From DASVEG01 sp035540495 (GTDB lineage Bacteria; Actinomycetota; Acidimicrobiia; Acidimicrobiales; CADCTF01), in the NCBI GenBank assembly GCA_035540495.1, contig DATLGL010000047.1, positions 41,769 through 105,768 of the forward strand: a stretch of 64,000 nucleotides of DNA, in the 5' to 3' direction. This document shows positions 60,233 to 64,000 of the stretch, piece after piece. A program made the translations under genes and the position numbers. The notes under the pieces were generated by a model, which saw nothing but the letters and a program-made list of their open reading frames with translations, was not told the DNA's origin and searched no databases. Position 1 is the stretch's first letter; each line of letters opens with the position of its first letter.

Positions 60233-62194
60233 GTGACCAACCGTCTCGCACGATCGGTCGCGACCTTCGTCGCGACGCTCGCCCTGGCCACGACGTCGCT
60301 CCTCGCAGCGACACCGTCGCCCGTGAGCGCCTATCCCGCCGACACCGTCACCCTCTCCGGCCATGGCTGGGGTCACGGCCGCGGCATGGGCCAGTTCGGG
60401 TCCCTCGGCTACGCCCTCAACTTCGGGTGGGACTGGACACGGATCCTCGATCACTACTACGGCGGCACGACGCTCGCCGACCTCGAGGACGGAGACAACT
60501 TCGGCATGACGGTCCGGATCATGGACCGCAACAACACGGACACCGTCCTCGTCGGGCCCCTCACGATCGACAACGTCGGGTCGTACGACGCCGCGATCAT
60601 CCGGCGGACCGGCACGAACCTCTGGAACGTGATCCCGGGCACCGGCGCCAGCGGCTGCGGCGGGCCCTGGTCACCCACCGCCATCCCTGTCTCGGCGGAG
60701 TCGGTCCGCGTCCGCCCCAACGGCGGCGGCTCGCTACGCATCTGCATCACGAACGGCTACAAGGACGTCCGCGGCACCGTCCGCGCAGACACGATCTCGG
60801 GCCAGCAGGTCACGATCAACGAGCTGCCGATGGGTGAGTACCTCAAGGGCGTCGTTCCGCGGGAGTCGCCGGCGTCGTGGGGCAACCTCGGCCCCAACCG
60901 AGAGGGCATGCACGCGCTGCGCGCTCAGTCGGTCGCCGCCCGCTCGTACGCGGCATCTGAGAATCGCTATCCGGGCGTCGCGAAGACGTGTGACACCGAC
61001 TCCTGCCAGGTGTACGGCGGGATCTCGTGGAACGGCGCAGGTGAGGCCGCGAACACGAACCAGGCCATCGCCGGCACCGCTGGCAAGGTCCGGCGCCACG
61101 CCAACGGCGCTATCGCGCGCACCGAGTTCTCGTCGTCGACCGGCGGGTGGAGCGCGGGTGGCACGTTTCCTGCGGTCGAAGATCGCGGTGACAGCGTCTC
61201 GCAGAACCCGAACCACAACTGGACCGCGTCGATCCCGGTCTCGGCGATCGAGGCGCGATACGGGCGTGGAACGCTGTCGACGATCCAGGTCCTCGAGCGA
61301 AACGGCTTGGGTGCCGACGGTGGACGCGTGCGGCGTCTGCGTCTGGTGTTCTCCGGCGGTGACGTCGAGGTGACGGGCGACCAGTTCCGCCAGGCGTTCG
61401 CGCTGAAGTCCGACTGGTTCACGGTCACCAATAGCGGCGCGTTCCCTTATCACGTGGCGACCCGAGCGGGGGGCGTGTACTCGTTCAACGGCGCGCAGTA
61501 CCACGGGTCGACCGCGCAGATGGGCATCCGCACCCCGATCCGAGACATCACCGAAGGTCCTCCCGGCCGCGGCTACTGGCTGCTGGGTGAGGACGGCGGC
61601 GTGTTCAGCTTCAACGTGGACTACCACGGCTCGATGGGAGGCCAGCGACTGAACAGCGGCGTCGTCGGCATGGAGGCGACCGCGAGCCGGCAGGGGTACT
61701 GGCTCGTCGCAGGCGACGGCGGCATCTTCTCTTTCGGCGATGCTCGCTTCTTCGGGTCGACCGGAGCGATGCGCCTCAACGCCCCGGTCGTCGGCATGTC
61801 GCCGACACCGGACGGCGGTGGCTACTGGCTCGTGGCGACGGACGGCGGCATCTTCACCTTCGGCAACGCGGCGTTCTTCGGGTCGACCGGCAACATCCGG
61901 CTCAACCAGCCGGTGTTCGCCATGACAGCGACGCCGAGCGGGAACGGCTACTGGCTGGTCGCGCGCGACGGCGGCATCTTCACCTTCGGCGATGCTGCCT
62001 TCCACGGCAGCCTGCCTGGTCGGGGGGTCCGGGAAACGGCCGTCGAGATCCTGCCGAGCCCGACCGGTGGGGGTTACCTCATCGTCACCGCCGAGGGCAA
62101 CGTCTACGGCTTCGGCGATGCGCCGCCGGCCGGTGGTCCGAAGCAGCACGGATCGACCTCGCCTGCGGTCGGAGCCGGACGGGTGCCGCAGTAG
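60233..62194 (+). CDS. Secreted SpoIID/LytB-domain protein with six-repeat propeller
   Basis: A 653-residue exported protein. The signal peptide (about 1-34) is followed by the surface motif GHGWGHGRGMGQFGSLGYA. The SpoIID-type region (about 190-390) includes ELPMGEYLKGVVPRESPASWG and ALRAQSVAARSYA, typical of lytic transglycosylases or amidase activators that act on peptidoglycan. Six repeats close the protein (about 400-650); blades 2-4 match the RLNxPVVGM subtype of the MauE-operon protein, and blade 5 is nearer the SLPG type. It lacks the linker cysteine seen in its two neighbours. Starts with GTG. Confidence 0.9.
   Translation: MTNRLARSVATFVATLALATTSLLAATPSPVSAYPADTVTLSGHGWGHGRGMGQFGSLGYALNFGWDWTRILDHYYGGTTLADLEDGDNFGMTVRIMDRNNTDTVLVGPLTIDNVGSYDAAIIRRTGTNLWNVIPGTGASGCGGPWSPTAIPVSAESVRVRPNGGGSLRICITNGYKDVRGTVRADTISGQQVTINELPMGEYLKGVVPRESPASWGNLGPNREGMHALRAQSVAARSYAASENRYPGVAKTCDTDSCQVYGGISWNGAGEAANTNQAIAGTAGKVRRHANGAIARTEFSSSTGGWSAGGTFPAVEDRGDSVSQNPNHNWTASIPVSAIEARYGRGTLSTIQVLERNGLGADGGRVRRLRLVFSGGDVEVTGDQFRQAFALKSDWFTVTNSGAFPYHVATRAGGVYSFNGAQYHGSTAQMGIRTPIRDITEGPPGRGYWLLGEDGGVFSFNVDYHGSMGGQRLNSGVVGMEATASRQGYWLVAGDGGIFSFGDARFFGSTGAMRLNAPVVGMSPTPDGGGYWLVATDGGIFTFGNAAFFGSTGNIRLNQPVFAMTATPSGNGYWLVARDGGIFTFGDAAFHGSLPGRGVRETAVEILPSPTGGGYLIVTAEGNVYGFGDAPPAGGPKQHGSTSPAVGAGRVPQ
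61440..62191 (+). repeat. Six tandem ~42-residue repeats (propeller blades)
   Basis: Blade 1 is diverged (HVATRAGGVYSF), blades 3-4 are canonical (GYWLVAxDGGIFxFG, GSTG), and blade 6 lacks the second half of the motif. Confidence 0.8.
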
Positions 62195-62205
62195 GCCCAT
62201 CGCAC

Positions 62206-63888
62206 GTGCGCGCCGCCGCGCCGCCCGGGCTGTCGGTCCTTCGACACTACGAGCGGGCGTGGCTGCGCGCTGACGTGCTCGCCGGCCTGGCGGTCGGCGC
62301 CATGTTGATCCCGCAGTCGATGGCGTACGCGGAGCTGGCGCGCCTGCCTCCCCAGTACGGGTTCTATGCCGCGATAGGGCCGCTCCTGGTCTACGCGCTC
62401 GTCGGGACGAGCCGGCACCTCGGCGTCGGCCCGGAACCTGGTACGGCGATACTCGCTGCAGCCGGGGTCGCCGCGGTCGCGGCCGGTGATCCCGACCGCT
62501 ACTTGGCGCTGATGGCGGCGCTCGCGCTCGTCGTCGGCGCCGTGTGCATCGTCGGCTGGGCGGCCCGGCTGGGCTTCCTCGCCTCGGTGCTGTCGAAGGC
62601 GGTGCTCGTCGGCTACATCACCGGCGTCGGGCTGACCCTCGTGAGCAGCCAGATCAGCGCGTTCACCGGCGTTCGGATCGACGCCGGCACGTTCTTCCCT
62701 CGGTTCGGACAGCTTGCGACGCGCCTGAGTCAGGTCGAGCCGGCGACGCTCGCAGTGGGTTCCGTCACGCTCACAGGCATCCTCGTCCTCCGGCGCACCT
62801 CGCCTCGCATCCCGAGCGCGCTCGTCGGGGTCGTGGGCGCCTCTGTCGCCGTCGCCGCCCTCGGCTTGGCCGACGGCCGGGTCGCGCTCGTGGGCGAGAT
62901 CCCGGGCGGGCTGCCGGTCCCTCGGATCCCGGGTGTCGCACTTGCCGATCTCGCAGCGTTGGTGCCCGCGGCGCTCGGCATCGCGCTCGTCGGCTACACC
63001 GACAACGTCCTCACCGCCCGCTCGCTCGCGGCGCGGCACGGGTACCGCATCGAGCCGAATCAGGAGCTCCTCGCGCTGGGGCTCACGAACCTGGTCGCTG
63101 GCGCGTCACAGGGCTTCCCGATCTCGTCGAGCGCGAGCCGCACCGCGGTGCCGGCATCGATCGGCAGCAAGACCCAGGTGGTGTCTCTCGTCGCCGCCGG
63201 CTTCGTCGTCACCACCCTCGTCGCCGCTCGGCCGCTCCTCGCGGAGATCGCGCGGCCTGCACTGGCGGCGGTGATCGTCGCCGCCGCGATCGCGATCATC
63301 GACATCGCCGGTTACCGGTCGCTGTGGGCGGTCAGTCGCGAGGAGGCGGTCCTGGCCGCGGTGAGCGCTCTGGCCGTCGTCGTCTTCGGCGTGCTGGCGG
63401 GCGTGGCCGTCGCCGTCGGCCTCTCGATCGTCGTGGCGCTCTACCGGGTCGCGCGACCGCACGACGCCGTGCTTGGTGATCACCCGGGCCTGGACGGGTG
63501 GGTCGAACTCGAGGCGTATCCGGAGGCGGTCGCCGAACCGGGGCTCGTCGTGTATCGGTTCGACGCGCCCTTGTTCTTCGTGAACGCCGAGTGGTTCCGT
63601 GAGCGGGTCGAGCACGCGCTGGCCGACAACCCGGGCGACGAGGAGTGGGTGGTCCTCGACTGTGAGGGTGTCGGCGCGCTCGACGCGACTGCGCTCGACG
63701 CGCTGCGCGACCTCACGGCTGCGCTGCTCGAACGCGGCGTCGCCCACGTCGCCGTCGCGCGCGCGAACGACGTCGTCCTCGAACGGCTGGCCCGTGCTGG
63801 CCTGCTCGAACCGGAAGGCGTGGTGCGTGCCTACCCGACCATCAACAGCGCCGTGCGGGCGTTCCGCGGCCGCGCTGCCGAGGGCTGA
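62206..63888 (+). CDS. SulP-family anion transporter with STAS domain
   Basis: A 560-residue membrane transporter of the SLC26/SulP family. About twelve helices include the signature LAGLAVGAMLIPQSMAYAELARLPPQYGFYAAIGP, and EPGTAILAAAG follows. A cytoplasmic STAS domain (about 450-550) has FDAPLFFVNAEWFRERV and VVLDCEGVGALDATALDAL. Substrate could be sulfate, bicarbonate or another anion. It starts with GTG 11 bases after the SpoIID-type gene. Confidence 0.93.
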   Translation: MRAAAPPGLSVLRHYERAWLRADVLAGLAVGAMLIPQSMAYAELARLPPQYGFYAAIGPLLVYALVGTSRHLGVGPEPGTAILAAAGVAAVAAGDPDRYLALMAALALVVGAVCIVGWAARLGFLASVLSKAVLVGYITGVGLTLVSSQISAFTGVRIDAGTFFPRFGQLATRLSQVEPATLAVGSVTLTGILVLRRTSPRIPSALVGVVGASVAVAALGLADGRVALVGEIPGGLPVPRIPGVALADLAALVPAALGIALVGYTDNVLTARSLAARHGYRIEPNQELLALGLTNLVAGASQGFPISSSASRTAVPASIGSKTQVVSLVAAGFVVTTLVAARPLLAEIARPALAAVIVAAAIAIIDIAGYRSLWAVSREEAVLAAVSALAVVVFGVLAGVAVAVGLSIVVALYRVARPHDAVLGDHPGLDGWVELEAYPEAVAEPGLVVYRFDAPLFFVNAEWFRERVEHALADNPGDEEWVVLDCEGVGALDATALDALRDLTAALLERGVAHVAVARANDVVLERLARAGLLEPEGVVRAYPTINSAVRAFRGRAAEG

Positions 63889-64000
63889 CTCAGGGCCCGG
63901 GTGCCACCGTCGTCGACGACGTCGATGGCGTCCTCGTCGGGGGTGTCGATCAGCTCCCGCATGGCGGCGTACCGGGCGGGGAAGTCGGCTCGGATCTCGG
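63831..64000 (-). CDS. C-terminal end of an unidentified gene
   Basis: A minus-strand frame enters from beyond base 64000 and stops at 63831. The visible 55 codons begin with a natural-looking segment (EIRADFPARYAAMRELID, then an acidic stretch), while the last 20 overlap the end of the SulP gene and look like antisense. No family can be named from this piece. Confidence 0.45.
   Translation of the reverse strand, partial: EIRADFPARYAAMRELIDTPDEDAIDVVDDGGTRALSQPSAARPRNARTALLMVG

Overview
The window is a gene-dense, very GC-rich stretch of chromosome from an actinobacterium. Several traits point to the class Acidimicrobiia or a close relative: adjacent coenzyme F420 genes (cofE, cofD), a PduO-type cobalamin adenosyltransferase beside a B12-dependent methionine synthase, GTG and TTG starts with 4-base stop/start overlaps, and secreted proteins built from the GYWLVASDGGIFxFGDA repeat. 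That placement is inference; no rRNA marker lies in the window. I saw no tRNA, rRNA, IS element, prophage or CRISPR array, and no gap between genes exceeds 300 bases.

Layout. 1-9660: the end of a 2-oxoacid dehydrogenase E2 gene, then a fused lipB-lipA gene that would lipoylate such enzymes, an SRPBCC protein, ppc (minus), an M24 peptidase, an atypical SDR, a membrane protein, a second SRPBCC protein and a lipoprotein. 9671-17678: a secreted WPPNHK-motif protein, metH, an ABC-F ATPase, cobalamin adenosyltransferase and leucyl aminopeptidase. 17722-22242: a coupled operon of a secreted six-repeat protein, MauE, MauD, a Tat-exported cysteine-rich protein with a cell-wall-binding-repeat-like domain, a 23-residue membrane peptide and a polytopic membrane protein. 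22365-27346: a conserved hypothetical, pilT and a divergent PAS-GGDEF-EAL protein. 27359-37874: sirtuin, nitroreductase, universal stress protein, rhodanese-MoeB protein, a trypsin-like protease behind a structured leader, methylmalonyl-CoA mutase large subunit, a regulator-like protein with four ClpX-type zinc fingers, an LpdA-type flavoprotein and a secreted phosphoesterase. 37856-45628: M20 peptidase, acyl-CoA carboxylase alpha subunit, birA, an AbiEi-like/DUF559 protein, pabC, pabB and an acyl-CoA dehydrogenase.

45663-55735 is an envelope polysaccharide operon: LCP ligase, rfbA, rfbB, rfbD, UDP-glucose dehydrogenase, UDP-xylose synthase, a rhamnosyltransferase-like GT2, a His-rich membrane protein, a sugar nucleotidyltransferase and an epimerase. 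55728-57346 holds cofE and cofD. 57409-62194 holds three consecutive secreted proteins that join a cell-wall-type module (M23 peptidase, CAP, SpoIID) to the same six-repeat domain seen beside MauE. A SulP transporter and the tail of one further gene close the window.

Most notable: (i) the MauE-MauD-cysteine-rich/CWB2 operon, which looks like a methylamine-dehydrogenase-style maturation pair reused for a surface protein; (ii) four secreted proteins each carrying exactly six ~42-residue repeats, probably a six-bladed beta-propeller; (iii) the LipB-LipA fusion; (iv) the four-zinc-finger HTH protein with a palindrome at its own start. Many transcription units begin 6-10 bases after a TAnnnT hexamer, which suggests frequent leaderless transcription.
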